Shown: positions 33,930 through 47,632, counted from the first letter of the stretch. The stretch: DNA of 64,000 nucleotides from Siphlonurus alternatus (GCA_949825025.1 OX463781.1:39693150-39757149); one strand, 5' to 3'. Program-made: numbers and translations. Notes: generated from the sequence alone by a model not told the origin.

Positions 33930-34492
33930 TTCTTCTTCTTACAATTGTTGGAAGGAGCCTAAACGGCTATAATTCCACGTACTGAGTAACTTGGATCAAT
34001 TGTATAGTTGAACTGTTTTTTGCAGGGTCTTGTAAAGGATAATGGACGAACAATGGATAGGATGATTATGGAATGTGGGATGCAAGGTGATGATGGAAGT
34101 GGTACCTATATGCCCACCACGTGTTACCGTGGGTGAACCAAAACCACACAAGGAATTGGTTGGATTTTAGGACATTGGGTTGACGGTGTGGTGTGGGGTG
34201 CAATAATGTAGGTTGATGATGCAGGCGACAACATGCAAGGAATGGCAGGAATTTGAAAGATTCTCAACGTGTCGACTCCTGTGGGCCGACCGAAGAGCAG
34301 GGTCAAAGTAGGATTATGTGGATGCGGTGAGGCGAGATGATGATTATGAATCAAATTGACTGGGGATAGGAGTATAGAAATCAAGACGATTAATATATAG
34401 AATAGGATAGGGATAGTTACCAGGAGAGGACAGACAATTTGAGCGGAGAGTCACGTCGGCGTTGCTCACTCTGGCGCGCCATCTTGATTCCC
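33930..34492 (-). mobile_element. Retroposon nested in the left arm of the big foldback, 13-bp duplication
   Basis: It interrupts the left terminal repeat exactly. GGAGCCTTGTCCC occurs on both sides (33,917-33,929; 34,493-34,505), and the right arm has one copy and no insert. On the minus strand it begins near GGGAATCAAGATGGCGCGCC and ends CAACAATTGTAAGAAGAAGA, a (GAA)n tail. Tail plus 13-bp duplication indicates target-primed retrotransposition. The 86-codon frame inside (34,124-34,384) has no recognised domain. It could be a SINE or a truncated non-LTR element. Confidence 0.75.
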
Positions 34493-34824
34493 GGAGCCTT
34501 GTCCCGAATCGGGACAAGGCAGTGTTCAGCGCATGCGCACTACGCTACTCTAACTGGCGGCATATTATGCATTTTTATGCTGCCTTGTCCCGAAGAAAAA
34601 GACTCGGGACACGGCACTTTCATATACAAGCGCCATATATCATATATGTAATGTTAATTATATGCTACAGCAGCGCAACATGTAAACTGCCGGCGCATGG
34701 AACAATCGACCGAATTAAGTTAAGATCATATATACTGGAATTAAAATATAAAACTTCAATAAACACTTCAAAGTATATAATCAATATAAATGATATTATA
34801 AAAATTATTATTTTATTATAATGA

Positions 34825-34946
34825 CGAGTTATATATATATATATATATATATTAATTTTATATACATAAAATATATATAACAAATTAATTTAATATATTT
34901 AATGATGAATTCATCGTGGAATTTTCGACCGCATATATATTTATAT

Positions 34947-34995
<49 letters not shown>

Positions 34996-35045
34996 TATAT
35001 TATATTATATTATATTATATTATATTATATTATATTATATTATAT

Positions 35046-35095
<50 letters not shown>
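34825..35095. repeat. (TA)n and TATAT microsatellites in the left arm
   Basis: Pure TA runs flank a stretch of repeated 5-bp TATAT units at about 34,990-35,047. Confidence 0.9.
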
Positions 35096-35096
<1 letters not shown>

Positions 35097-35488
35097 TATA
35101 AATTGAAGATTTTTTATAATATATAATTAATTATATATATAACATAATATAATATATATACCAATTAATTATTTTTATTTTATTTATTCACATTAAATAT
35201 TGTCGCGTCTACGCGTGGTATAGAGCGTATAGTATATTATATACACGTCCTGAGTTGCATGAGCGCTGTGGACCCGCATGCACTCGTTGTTGGCCAGCCC
35301 AACTCAGGACGTATAATATATTATATATATACGCTCGCATCTACCCTAGACGCGATCCATAATATTAAATTAATTCATATTGTTGACATCATATAGTAAC
35401 TGCATGCATGCCTTCATGCAGTATAATATCTTGTCTCGATTGCAGACAGCATCAGCCTTAAATTATAAAGCTATTTCAACGTTAAATC

Positions 35489-35529
<41 letters not shown>

Positions 35530-35533
35530 TATT

Positions 35534-36962
35534 AGGACTTCCCGTGTCCCGAGTCATATGGATTCGAGACACGGCAGTTTTTTTAATGGTAAATTTACAC
35601 ATTTATAATAAGTTTATTTTGACTGCCTTGTCTCGATTGCAGACACGGCAGTCTAAAATAAAGCTTTTTTAACGTTAAATCGTATATGTTATAGGACTCC
35701 CGTGTCCCGAGTGGAGACACGGCAGTTTAATTTTTTATATGGTAAATTTACATTTAATAAGTTCTATTTTGACTCCCTTGTCTTGATTGCAGACACGGCA
35801 GTCTAAAATAAAGCTTTTTTAACGTTAAATCGTATATGTTATAGGACTCCCGTGTCCCGAGTGGAGACACGGCAGTTTTTTTTATATGGTAAGTTTATAT
35901 TTAATTTGTTCTATTTTGACTGCCTTGTCTCGATTGCAGACACGGCAGTCTAAAATAAAGCTTTTTTAACGTTAAATCGTATATGTTATAGGACTCCCGT
36001 GTCCCGAGTGGAGACACGGCAGTTTTTTATATGGTGATTTTAGATTTAATAAATTCTATTTTGACTCCCTTGTCTTGATTGCAGACACGGCAGTCTAAAA
36101 TAAAGCTTTTTTAACGTTAAATCGTATATGTTATAGGACTCCCGTGTCCCGAGTGGAGACACGGCAGTTTTTTTATATGGTAAATTTAAATTTAATAAGT
36201 TCTATTTTGACTGCCTTGTCTCGATTGCAGACACGGCAGTCTAAAATAAAGCTTTTTTAACGTTGAATCGTATATGTTATAGGACTCCCGTGTCCCGAGT
36301 GGAGACACGGCAGTTTTTTTATATGGTAAATTTAAATTTAATAAGTTCTATTTTGACTGCCTTGTCTCGATTGCAGACACGGCAGTCTAAAATAAAGCTT
36401 TTTTAACGTTAAATCGTATATGTTATAGGACTCCCGTGTCCCGAGTGGAGACACGGCAGTTTTTTATATGGTGATTTTAAATTTAATAAATTCTATTTTG
36501 ACTCCCTTGTCTTGATTGCAGACACGGCAGTCTAAAATAAAGCTTTTTTAACGTTAAATCGTATATGTTATAGGACTCCCGTGTCCCGAGTGGAGACACG
36601 GCAGTTTTTTTATATGGTAATTTTACATTTGATAAGTTCTATTTTGACTGCCTTGTCTCGATTGCAGACACGGCTGTCTAAAATAAAGCTTTTTTTAACG
36701 TTAAATCGTATATGTTATAGGACTCCCGTGTCCCGAGTGGAGAAACGGCAGTTTTTTTATATGCTGATTTTAGATTTAATAAATTCTATTTTGACTCCCT
36801 TGTCTCGATTGCAGACACGGCAGTCTAAAATAAAGCTTTTTTTAACGTTAAATCGTATATGTTATAGGACTCCCGTGTCCCGAGTGGAGACACGGCAGTT
36901 TTTTTATATGCTGATTTTAGATTTAATAAATTCTATTTTGACTCCCTTGTCTCGATTGCAGA
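35534..36962 (+). repeat. Left satellite array of the foldback: ten ~147-bp monomers
   Basis: Monomer start GGACTCCCGTGTCCCGAGTG recurs at 35,534 (degenerate), 35,694, 35,844, 35,991, 36,135, 36,282, 36,428, 36,573, 36,720 and 36,867; spacing 144-160 bp. Each monomer holds two hairpins (CCGTGTC...GACACGG and a GACTGCC...GGCAGTC stem) that echo the palindromic CCTTGTCCCGAATCGGGACA at the element's termini. Confidence 0.93.
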
Positions 36963-39900
36963 CAAGGCAGTCAAAATAGAACTTATTAAATATAAATTTA
37001 GCATATAAAAAAAACTGCCGTGTCTCCACTCGGGACACGGGAGTCCTATAACATATACGATTTAACGTTAAAAAAGCTTTATTTTAGACTGCCGTGTCTG
37101 CAATCGAGACAAGGGAGTCAAAATAGAATTTATTAAATCTAAAATCACCATATAAAAAAACTGCCGTGTCTCCACTCGGGACACGGGAGTCCTATAACAT
37201 ACACGATTTAACGTTAAAAAAGCTTTATTTTAGACTGCCGTGTCTGCAATCGAGACAAGGCAGTCAAAATAGAACTTATTAAATATAAATTTAGCATATA
37301 AAAAAAACTGCCGTGTCTCCACTCGGGACACGGGAGTCCTATAACATATACGATTTAACGTTAAAAAAGCTTTATTTTAGACTGCCGTGTCTGCAATCGA
37401 GACAAGGGAGTCAAAATAGAATTTATTAAATCTAAAATCACCATATAAAAAAACTGCCGTGTCTCCACTCGGGACACGGGAGGCCTATAACATATATACG
37501 ATTTATATAACGTTAAAAAAGCTTTATTTTAGACTGCCGTGTCTGCAATCGAGACAAGGGAGTCAAAATAGAACTCATTAAATTTAAATTTATCATATAA
37601 AAAAACTGCCGTGTCTCCACTCGGGACACGGGAGTCCTATAACATACACGATTTAACGTTAAAAAAGCTTTATTTTAGACTGCCGTGTCTGCAATCGAGA
37701 CAAGGGAGTCAAAATAGAATTTATTAAATCTAAAATCACCATATAAAAAAACTGCCGTGTCTCCACTCGGGACACGGGAGGCCTATAACATATATACGAT
37801 TTATATAACGTTAAAAAAGCTTTATTTTAGACTGCCGTGTCTGCAATCGAGACAAGGCATCAGTCAAAATAGAACTCATTAAATTTAAATTTATCATATA
37901 AAAAAACTGCCGTGTCTCCACTCGGGACACGGGAGTCCTATAACATACACGATTTAACGTTAAAAAAGCTTTATTTTAGACTGCCGTGTCTGCAATCGAG
38001 ACAAGGCAGTCAAAATAGAACTTAATAAATATAAATTTACCATATAAAAAAAACTGCCGTGTCTCCACTCGGGACACGGGAGTCCTATAACATATACGAT
38101 TTAACGTTAAAAAACCTTTATTTTAGACTGCCGTGTCTGCAATCGAGACAAGGGAGTCAAAATAGAATTTATTAAATCTAAAATCACCATATAAAAAAAC
38201 TGCCGTGTCTCCACTCGGGACACGGGAGTCCTATAACATATACGATTTAACGTTAAAAAAAGCTTTATTTTAGACTGCCGTGTCTGCAATCAAGACAAGA
38301 GGGTGTCAAAATAGAATTTATTAAATGTAAATTACCATATAAAAAAACTGCCGTGTCTCCACTCGGGACACGGGAGTCCTATAACATATACGATTTAACG
38401 TTAAAAAAGCTTTATTTTAGACTGCCGTGTCTGCAATCGAGACAAGGGAGTCAAAATAGAATTTATTAAATCTAAAATCACCATATAAAAAACTGCCGTG
38501 TCTCCACTCGGGACACGGGAGTCCTATAACATATACGATTTAACGTTAAAAAAGCTTTTTTTTAGACTGCCGTGTCTGCAATCGAGACAAGGCAGTCAAA
38601 ATAGAACTTATTAAATGTAAAATCACCATATAAAAAAACTGCCGTGTCTCCACTCGGGACACGGGAATCCTATAACATATATACGATTTATATAACGTTA
38701 AAAAAGCTTTATTTTAGACTGCCGTGTCTGCAATCGAGGCAAGGCAGTCAAAATAGAACTCATTTAATTTAAATTTATCATATAAAAAAACTGCCGTGTC
38801 TCCACTCGGGACACGGGAGTCCTATAACATACACGATTTAACGTTAAAAAAGCTTTATTTTAGACTGCCGTGTCTGCAATCGAGACAAGGCAGTCAAAAT
38901 AGAACTTATTAAATATAAATTTACCATATAAAAAAAACTGCCGTGTCTCCACTCGGGACACGGGAGTCCTATAACATATACGATTTAACGTTAAAAAAGC
39001 TTTATTTTAGACTGCCGTGTCTGCAATCGAGACAAGGGAGTCAAAATAGAATTTATTAAATCTAAAATCACCATATAAAAAAACTGCCGTGTCTCCACTC
39101 GGGACACGGGAGGCCTATAACATATATACGATTTATATAACGTTAAAAAAGCTTTATTTTAGACTGCCGTGTCTGCAATCGAGACAAGGGAGTCAAAATA
39201 GAACTCATTAAATTTAAATTTATCATATAAAAAAACTGCCGTGTCTCCACTCGGGACACGGGAGTCCTATAACATACACGATTTAACGTTAAAAAAGCTT
39301 TATTTTAGACTGCCGTGTCTGCAATCGAGACAAGGGAGTCAAAATAGAATTTATTAAATCTAAAATCACCATATAAAAAAACTGCCGTGTCTCCACTCGG
39401 GACACGGGAGGCCTATAACATATATACGATTTATATAACGTTAAAAAAGCTTTATTTTAGACTGCCGTGTCTGCAATCGAGACAAGGCATCAGTCAAAAT
39501 AGAACTCATTAAATTTAAATTTATCATATAAAAAAACTGCCGTGTCTCCACTCGGGACACGGGAGTCCTATAACATACACGATTTAACGTTAAAAAAGCT
39601 TTATTTTAGACTGCCGTGTCTGCAATCGAGACAAGGCAGTCAAAATAGAACTTAATAAATATAAATTTACCATATAAAAAAAACTGCCGTGTCTCCACTC
39701 GGGACACGGGAGTCCTATAACATATACGATTTAACGTTAAAAAACCTTTATTTTAGACTGCCGTGTCTGCAATCGAGACAAGGGAGTCAAAATAGAATTT
39801 ATTAAATCTAAAATCACCATATAAAAAAACTGCCGTGTCTCCACTCGGGACACGGGAGTCCTATAACATACACGATTTAACGTTAAAAAAGCTTTATTTT

Positions 39901-40920
39901 AGACTGCCGTGTCTGCAATCGAGACAAGGCAGTCAAAATAGAACTTATTAAATATAAATTTACCATATAAAAAAAACTGCCGTGTCTCCACTCGGGACAC
40001 GGGAGTCCTATAACATATACGATTTAACGTTAAAAAAGCTTTATTTTAGACTGCCGTGTCTGCAATCGAGACAAGGGAGTCAAAATAGAATTTATTAAAT
40101 CTAAAATCACCATATAAAAAAACTGCCGTGTCTCCACTCGGGACACGGGAGTCCTATAACATATACGATTTAACGTTAAAAAAGCTTTATTTTAGACTGC
40201 CGTGTCTGCAATCGAGACAAGGCAGTCAAAATAGAACTTATTAAATTTAAATTTACCATATAGAAAAACTGCCGTGTCTCCACTCGGGACACGGGAGTCC
40301 TATAACATATACGATTTAACGTTAAAAAAGCTTTATTTTAGACTGCCGTGTCTGCAATCGAGACAAGGCAGTCAAAATAGAACTTATTAAATGTAAATTT
40401 ACCATATAAAAAAACTGCCGTGTCTCCACTCGGGACACGGGAGTACGTCCTATAACATATACGATTTAACGTTGAAATAGCTTTATTTTAGACTGCCGTG
40501 TCTGCAATCGAGACAAGGCAGTCAAAATAGAATTTATTAAATTGAAAATCACTATATATAAAAAAACTGCCGTGTCTCCACTCGGGACACGGGAGTCCTA
40601 TAACATATACGTTTTAACGTTGAAATAGCTTTATTTTAGACTGCCGTGTCTGCAATCGAGACAAGGCAGTCAAAATAGAATTTATTAAATTGAAAATCAC
40701 TATATAAAAAACTGCCGTGTCTCCACTCGAGACACGGGAGTTCTATAACATACACTATTTAACGTTGAAATAGCTTTATTTTAGACTGCCGTGTCTGCAA
40801 TCGAGACAAGGCAGTCAAAATAGAATTTATTAAATTGAAAATCACTATATAAAAATACTGCCGTGTCTCCACTCGGGACACGGGAGTCCTATAACATATA
40901 CGATTTAACGTTGAATTAAA
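36963..40920 (-). repeat. Right satellite array: about 27 inverted ~147-bp monomers with a 1,630-bp higher-order repeat
   Basis: The same monomer in opposite orientation (marker CGGGAGTCCTATAACATA) from about 37,039 to 40,885. Variant monomers recur at a fixed distance: GACAAGGCATCAG at 37,851 and 39,481, and AAAAACCTTTA at 38,110 and 39,740, each 1,630 bp apart (about 11 monomers). This shows a block duplication within the array. Confidence 0.92.
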
Positions 40921-41304
40921 TAGCTTTATAATTTAAGGCTGATGCTGTCTGCAATCGAGACAAGATATTATACTGCATGAAGGCATGCATGCAGTTACTA
41001 TATGATGTCAACAATATGAATTAATTTAATATTATGGATCGCGTCTAGGGTAGATGCGAGCGTATATATATAATATATTATACGTCCTGAGTTGGGCTGG
41101 CCAACAACGAGTGCATGCGGGTCCACAGCGCTCATGCAACTCAGGACGTGTATATAATATACTATACGCTCTATACCACGTGTAGACGCGACAATATTTA
41201 ATGTGAATAAATAAAATAAAAATAATTAATTAGTATATATATAATATTATGTTATATATATAATTAATTATATATTATAAAAAATCTTCAATCATTTAAT
41301 ATAT

Positions 41305-41681
<377 letters not shown>

Positions 41682-42379
41682 TCGAAAATTCCACGATGAA
41701 TTCATCATTAAATATATTAAATTAATTTGTTATATATATTTTATGTATATAAAATTAATATATATATATATATATATAACTCGTCATTATAATAAAATAA
41801 TAATTTTTATAATATCATTATTGATTATATACTTTGAAGTGTTTATTGAAGTTTTATATTTTAATTCCAGTATATATGATCTTAACTTAATTCGGTCGAT
41901 TGTTCCATGCGCCGGCAGTTTACATGTTGCGCTGCTGTAGCATATAATTAACATTACATATATGATATATGGCGCTTGTATATGAAAGTGCCGTGTCCCG
42001 AGTCTTTTTCTTCGGGACAAGGCAGCATAAAACTGCATAATATGCCGCCAGTTAGAGTAGCGTAGTGCGCATGCGCTGAACACTGCCTTTTCCCGATTCG
42101 GGACAAGGCTCCCTTGTCCCTAGCAACGTCCGAATAAACATCAGCGACGATTCCCGCCTGGCAAAGGTAACAGCTGACTTTTACGCTTTTACCGTCTTTT
42201 TACGTCACTCTTTGCCGCCAAATTACCAACAGTACATTTTTTTTTTTAATTATTCGCCGAATAAATTTGCAATTTGCAAGTAAAATTATAAGAATTCTCA
42301 TTATTTAAAAAGATCTGTCCTCTTTCTTTCTTTCTTTTTTTTTTTTTTTTTTTGGTAGATATAGATATCTAGCTGAAGT

Positions 42380-42670
42380 CAGTGATGTGAAATTCGCGCG
42401 AAGATTGGTCCGCGAATATGCGCATGCGAATATGCGCGCATATGCGCGAAAGATACTTTCAAGATGGCGGCCGCGCGCAATTAAAATCACGTGAGCACCG
42501 GGCACAGTATAGACGAGCCGAGTATAGAGACCTGTACTGTGGCACCGGGCCTCGGCAGCCTGAAAGGCCGATTGTTAAATTGCTATTTTTTTGGCGGGAA
42601 AGTCAATTTTCAATATGCGCGCATATGCGGCCGCATATTGCCCGCGAATATGCGCGGACTAACATCACTG
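42380..42670. mobile_element. hAT-type MITE with 8-bp duplication and CpG-rich interior
   Basis: 291 bp; termini CAGTGATGT and ACATCACTG; duplication GCTGAAGT at 42,372-42,379 and 42,671-42,678. The interior has alternating ATATGCGCG motifs near both ends and a canonical YY1-like AAGATGGCGGC at about 42,463-42,473. It is strikingly GC-rich for this region. Confidence 0.88.
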
Positions 42671-43044
42671 GCTGAAGTTATAAATTTGTTTAGAATATTG
42701 ATGCGAGAGTTCCTGATTGCTATTCGTGAACGCAACCAAATTCAGACCTCTAGCGGCCAAAAGTGTGAACTACTAGAATGCGGCTAGCTGTTCATAACAG
42801 TATAGGAACAACATACCATTCCTGAGTTAATTTACGTGATTATATAATATTATCCACTTGCAAATTTTTAATTATCATAATAAAGTTAAATATTAGTCTT
42901 AATAAATAAAATAACAGATAAATGTGACCATACACCGTGTCATTTGCTTTAAATAGAGTCTTGCGCGCGGCGCGTGGTATATATGCATAATATGTATATG
43001 TCGATCCATATGATATTAAATTATTGTTAATTTTTCTAACTGAT

Positions 43045-45440
43045 TGGGATAAAATTATGAAATTAATTTTCAAGAAGTAATCGACCCTCCTAAAAACTTG
43101 GAAATAATTTTAGATTTTCTCCCCGACGCACCCCTGAGGGTGGAGAACTACCCCGAAAAACAATCTTCCTTAAAAATTGTGCTAAAATTATGAAATTAAT
43201 TTTCAAGGGGCAATCGACCCTACTGAACTCGGAAATAATTTTAGATTTTCTCCCCGACGCACCCCTGAGGGTGGAGAACTACCCCGAAAAGCAATCTTCC
43301 TTAAAAATTGTGCTAAAATTATGAAATTAATTTTCAAGGGGCAATCGACCCTACTGAACTCGGGAATAATTTTAGATTTTCTCCCCGACACACCCCTGAG
43401 GGTGGAGAACTACCCCAAAAAAACAACCTTCCTTAAAAATTGTGCTAAAATTATGAAATTAATTTTCAAGGAGTAATCGACCTTCCTGAACTTGGAAATA
43501 ATTTTAGATTTTCTCCCCGACGCACCCCTGAGGGTGGAGAACTACCCCGAAAATCAATTTTCCTTAAAAATTGTGATAAAATTATGAAATTAATTTTCAA
43601 GGGGCAATCGACCCTACTGAACTCGGAAATAATTTTAGATTTTCTCCCCGACGCACCCCTGAGGGTGGAGAACTACCCCGAAAAACAACCTTCCTTAAAA
43701 ATTGTGCTAAAATTATGAAATTAATTTTCAAGGGGTAATCGACCTTCCTGAACTTGGAAATAATTTTAGATTTTCTTCCCGACGTACATCTGAGGGTGTA
43801 AACCTACCCCTAAAATCCATTTTCCTTAAAAATTGTGGTAAAATAAAAAAATTAAATTTTCAAGTGTTTATTAACCCCTCTGAAACTCGGAAATAAATTT
43901 AGACTTTTTCCCCGACGCAACCCTGAGGGTCAACGGCTACCCACCATATCCTTCTTTCTTAATAATCGAGTTGAAATTGTGAATTAAATTTTTATTCGGG
44001 ATTTATCGAAAATTTTCAGAGAAAAAGTATCCCAGACTCACTTCTTCACTTGCAGTATGATGATGGTTTCACTCAATGTGTTCAGCACCGTTAATTGGCG
44101 TGATGGCACATGTTGGTCCGCTCAACGAGGCTATGTGTGTAGGTGCATGGCCTCTAACATCTGAGTTGTGACCAATTCCATGCAACGTCTTATCTCCACT
44201 TTCTGTTCGTCAATTGGTCTCAAATCTCTTCTTGTAAACCTTTTGCTTCAGAAAGAGATTTGAGACCATTGACGAGCTGAAAGTGATAGACGTTATGTGG
44301 AATTGATGGTCACACCTCAGTTGTTAATTAAAGTCACACATAGCCTCATTGTGCAGAGTGCAGACCCCAACATGAGCCTTCACGCCATGTAATTATTATA
44401 ACGGTAGACATCCATCATCATACTGCAAGTAAAGAGGCGAGTCTGATATATTTTTTTTCTACGATAAATCCCGAAAAAAATTTAATTCACAATTTTAACT
44501 CGATTATTAAGAAAGAAAGATATGGTGGGTAGCCGTTTACCCTCAGGGTTGCGTCAGAGAGAAAATCTAAAATTATTTCTGACTTCAGTAGGGTCGATTA
44601 CCCCTTGAAAATTAATTTCATAATTTTAGCACAATTTTTAAGGAAAGTGGATTTTAGGGGTAGTTCTCCACTCTCAGGAGTGCGTCGGGGAGAAAATTTA
44701 AAATTATTTCCGAGTTCAGGAGGGTCACTTACCTCTTGAAAATTAATTTCATAATTTTAACACAATTTTTAAGGAAAGTGGATTTTAGGGGTAGGCCTCC
44801 ACCCTCAGGGGTGCGTCAGGGAGAAAATTTAAAATTATTTCCGACTTCAGTAGGGTCGATTACCCCTTGAAAATAAATTTCATAATTTTAGCACAATTTT
44901 TAAGGAAAGTGGATTTTAGGGGTAGTTCTCCACCCTCAGGGGTGCGTCGGGGAGAAAATTTAAAATTATTTCCGAGTTCAGGAGGGTCAATTACCTCTTG
45001 AAAATTAATTTCATAATTTTAGCACAATTTTTAAGGAAAGTGAATTTTAGGGGTAGGTTTCCACCCTCAGGGGTGCGTCAGGGAGAAAATATAATATTTT
45101 TTTCTAATTTAGGAAGGTCGATTACCCCTTGAAAATTAATTTCATAATTTTAGCACAATTTTTAAGGAAAGTGGATTTTAGGGGTAGTTCTCCACCCTCA
45201 GGGGTGCGTCGGGGAGAATATCTAAAATTATTTCCTAGTTTAGGAGGGTCGATTACCCCTTGAAAATTAATTTCATAATTTTAGCACAATTTTTAAGGAA
45301 AATGGGTTTTAGGGGTAGTTATTTAACACTCAAGGGTGCGTCGGGGAGAAAATCTAAAATTATTTCTTAGTTCAGGAGGGTTGATAACCCCTTGAAAATT
45401 AAGTTTAATAATTTTAGCTCGTTTATTAAAAAAAGTGGAA
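43045..45440. mobile_element. 2.4-kb foldback with seven 131-bp repeats facing seven inverted repeats
   Basis: Left repeats (marker CCCCGACGCACCCCTGAGGG) start near 43,121, 43,252, 43,383, 43,515, 43,646, 43,777 and 43,910. The right array has the inverted marker (GGGGTGCGTCGGGGAGAA) near 44,553, 44,681, 44,811, 44,942, 45,075, 45,206 and 45,336. Inner unique arms (43,920-44,235 / 44,250-44,540) pair around a loop near 44,245. The outermost units fade out, and no target duplication was found. No coding potential. Confidence 0.85.
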
Positions 45441-45951
45441 AATACTAATAGGTCTGAATAACGGGGTACAGCCGGGTAGCACTCCAGGGGTGTGCGTGGT
45501 AGAGGTGGTGCCACGGGGGTGTGGTAATGAATCTGTATTAATTAATTATTTCAGAGGTGTAAATTAATAAAATTACCTATTGTATGAAATTTTCTCCATA
45601 AAATTGTTATAAATTTTCAAATTGTTACATCTCGGTCACATTCATTGGAAAAACTTTTCGTATTTCCTATGGGGGAAAAAAAAACACCCCTGAAAAGGCT
45701 GAAAGGGGTGCGATTGGCTCCAATAATATTGTAAAGCCCCTGAATTTAATTTGACAGCTGGTGCGTCAAATTTTACGTTTGTATGTAAGCTTCTAATCGC
45801 ACATTATCAAATTATTAACCTGCTTTTCATACTCCATATTTCTTTCGAGCCGCATTACGTCCGCCATTTTGTGACGTCATCACTCTGCAGACAGCGCCGC
45901 CATCGGTCATTTCGTTCGAGAATACTGTGCTGCGCTTCAGTAGTGCTCAAG

Positions 45952-46176
45952 CAGGGCTATTACTCTATTGAACCGGGTATAGTCACTCCCTTCCGGCTTA
46001 TAATATGGAGGCCCAATTCTGAATTCTGATTGGCTTAGAAATAACCCGTTTTGCTGAAACGCCTTCCTATTGGTTAAAAAGGGGTTATTTTCTTGTTGTT
46101 TACAAATTTCAACAATCCAATTTTTTTTGTAACGGTCGTGAGTGACTTTACCCGGTTCAATAGAGTAATAGCCCTG
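45952..46176. mobile_element. hAT-type MITE with exact 8-bp duplication
   Basis: 225 bp; termini CAGGGCTATTACTCTATTGA and exact complement; flanked by TGCTCAAG (45,944-45,951; 46,177-46,184). Confidence 0.9.
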
Positions 46177-46801
46177 TGCTCAAGCAGTTGCCGACAATCA
46201 GGCGTTTTTCCTTTAAATTTTAAAAAACTTATTGAATCTATATAAACTGCTGGGTACCGTTTAAAAGGTTAATTATAGGAATTATAAGAAGTAATAACTC
46301 TTTTTTATTTTTTTAAATTCTATATCTTATAAAAAAAAAAAAAAATTAAAATTTAATATTCATATTAATTTTTGTTGCATTATTTATCTATTACAGTGCA
46401 CAGACCAGTTTTGGATTTTAGCCCTGTTTTGGTTCCGACCTGCTTATTTTAGGCTCCTTATAGGCAAAAAAAAGTAAAAAAAGAAAATTGTAACTGATTA
46501 ACCAAACCCTCCCTTCCATGAAAATAACAATTGCAATACTTTGATAATATTTTTACTGGTTCAAAAAAAATAAAAAACGAATAAAAACATGGTTTTTAAC
46601 AAATAATACGTTTGTATTTTTTCTTCACTAGTAAAAAAATATCACGGTAATCCTGTTGTTATTTTTATGAAAAAGCTGATTTGGTTAATGGTTTAAAATT
46701 TTATTTTTTTACTTTTTTTTTTTTTTTTTTTTGGCTATAACTAGGAGTCCAAAAGCAGGCCTGAGCCAAAACCGGAACTTTTTTTTTCATGTCCCCCCAC
46801 A

Positions 46802-46841
<40 letters not shown>

Positions 46842-46960
46842 CAAAGAAATGCTCTGATATGGAACTGAAATTATGATGATTAAACTCAATTGCTACATTC
46901 TATTGAACATGTTAATAATTTTTTCCAAAATTTTAAGAACCCTAAATATGGCAGATAAAA

Positions 46961-47283
46961 ATGGAGTATTGTCCTCAATTTTTTTTATTTCAGAAATGGA
47001 TAGAGGGTGCAAAGTTATGCTACCCTGATTTTTTTCAGATTTTTTAGAGCCCGGGAACTATTTTTAAAAAATTATTGAAAGTTATTTATTTTTGTGACGT
47101 CACGAGACGCCGCTCTTTAAGAAAAAGATAGGACTTGCCGCCGCGTGACGTCACAAAAAGGACTTTCAATAATTTTTTAAAAATAGTTCCCGGGCTCTAA
47201 AAAATCTGAAAAAAATCAGGGTAGCATAACTTTGCACGCTCTATCCATTTCTGCAATAAAAAAAATTGAGGACAATACTCCAT
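46961..47283. mobile_element. 'ATAGAGGGT' foldback MITE, copy 3 (triplication unit 1)
   Basis: Termini ATGGAGTATTGTCCTCAATT and complement. The arms carry GATAGAGGGTGCAAAGTTAT, and the centre has GTGACGTCAC motifs in both arms. Confidence 0.85.
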
Positions 47284-47582
47284 TGTTAAAAGTGCGAAAT
47301 GTCTTAAGGGAGTCCGTTACCGGGCTGCGTGGTGTATAACATATATGTATATATATATATATATATATACAATATATATATATATCCCTTCCATGAAAAT
47401 AACAATTGCAATAATTTGATAATATTTTTACTGGTTCAAAAAAAATCAAAAACGAATAAAAACATGGTTTTTAACAAATAATACGTTTGTATTTTTTCTT
47501 CACTAGTAAAAAAATATCACGGTATTCCTGTTGTTATTTTTATGAAAAAGCTGATTTGGTTAATGGTTTAAAATTTTATTTT

Positions 47583-47632
<50 letters not shown>

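Noticed and set aside
34124..34384. 86-codon frame in the nested retroposon as a host gene
   Set aside because: Lies wholly inside the insert defined by the 13-bp duplication; no domain recognised.
36581..36979. 132-codon repetitive frame in the left satellite array
   Set aside because: The ~147-bp period is a multiple of three in several adjacent monomers, so a frame stays open by chance; monomers of other lengths break it.
43045..45440. A target duplication for the 131-bp-repeat foldback
   Set aside because: The outermost repeats decay gradually and I found no matching flanks.
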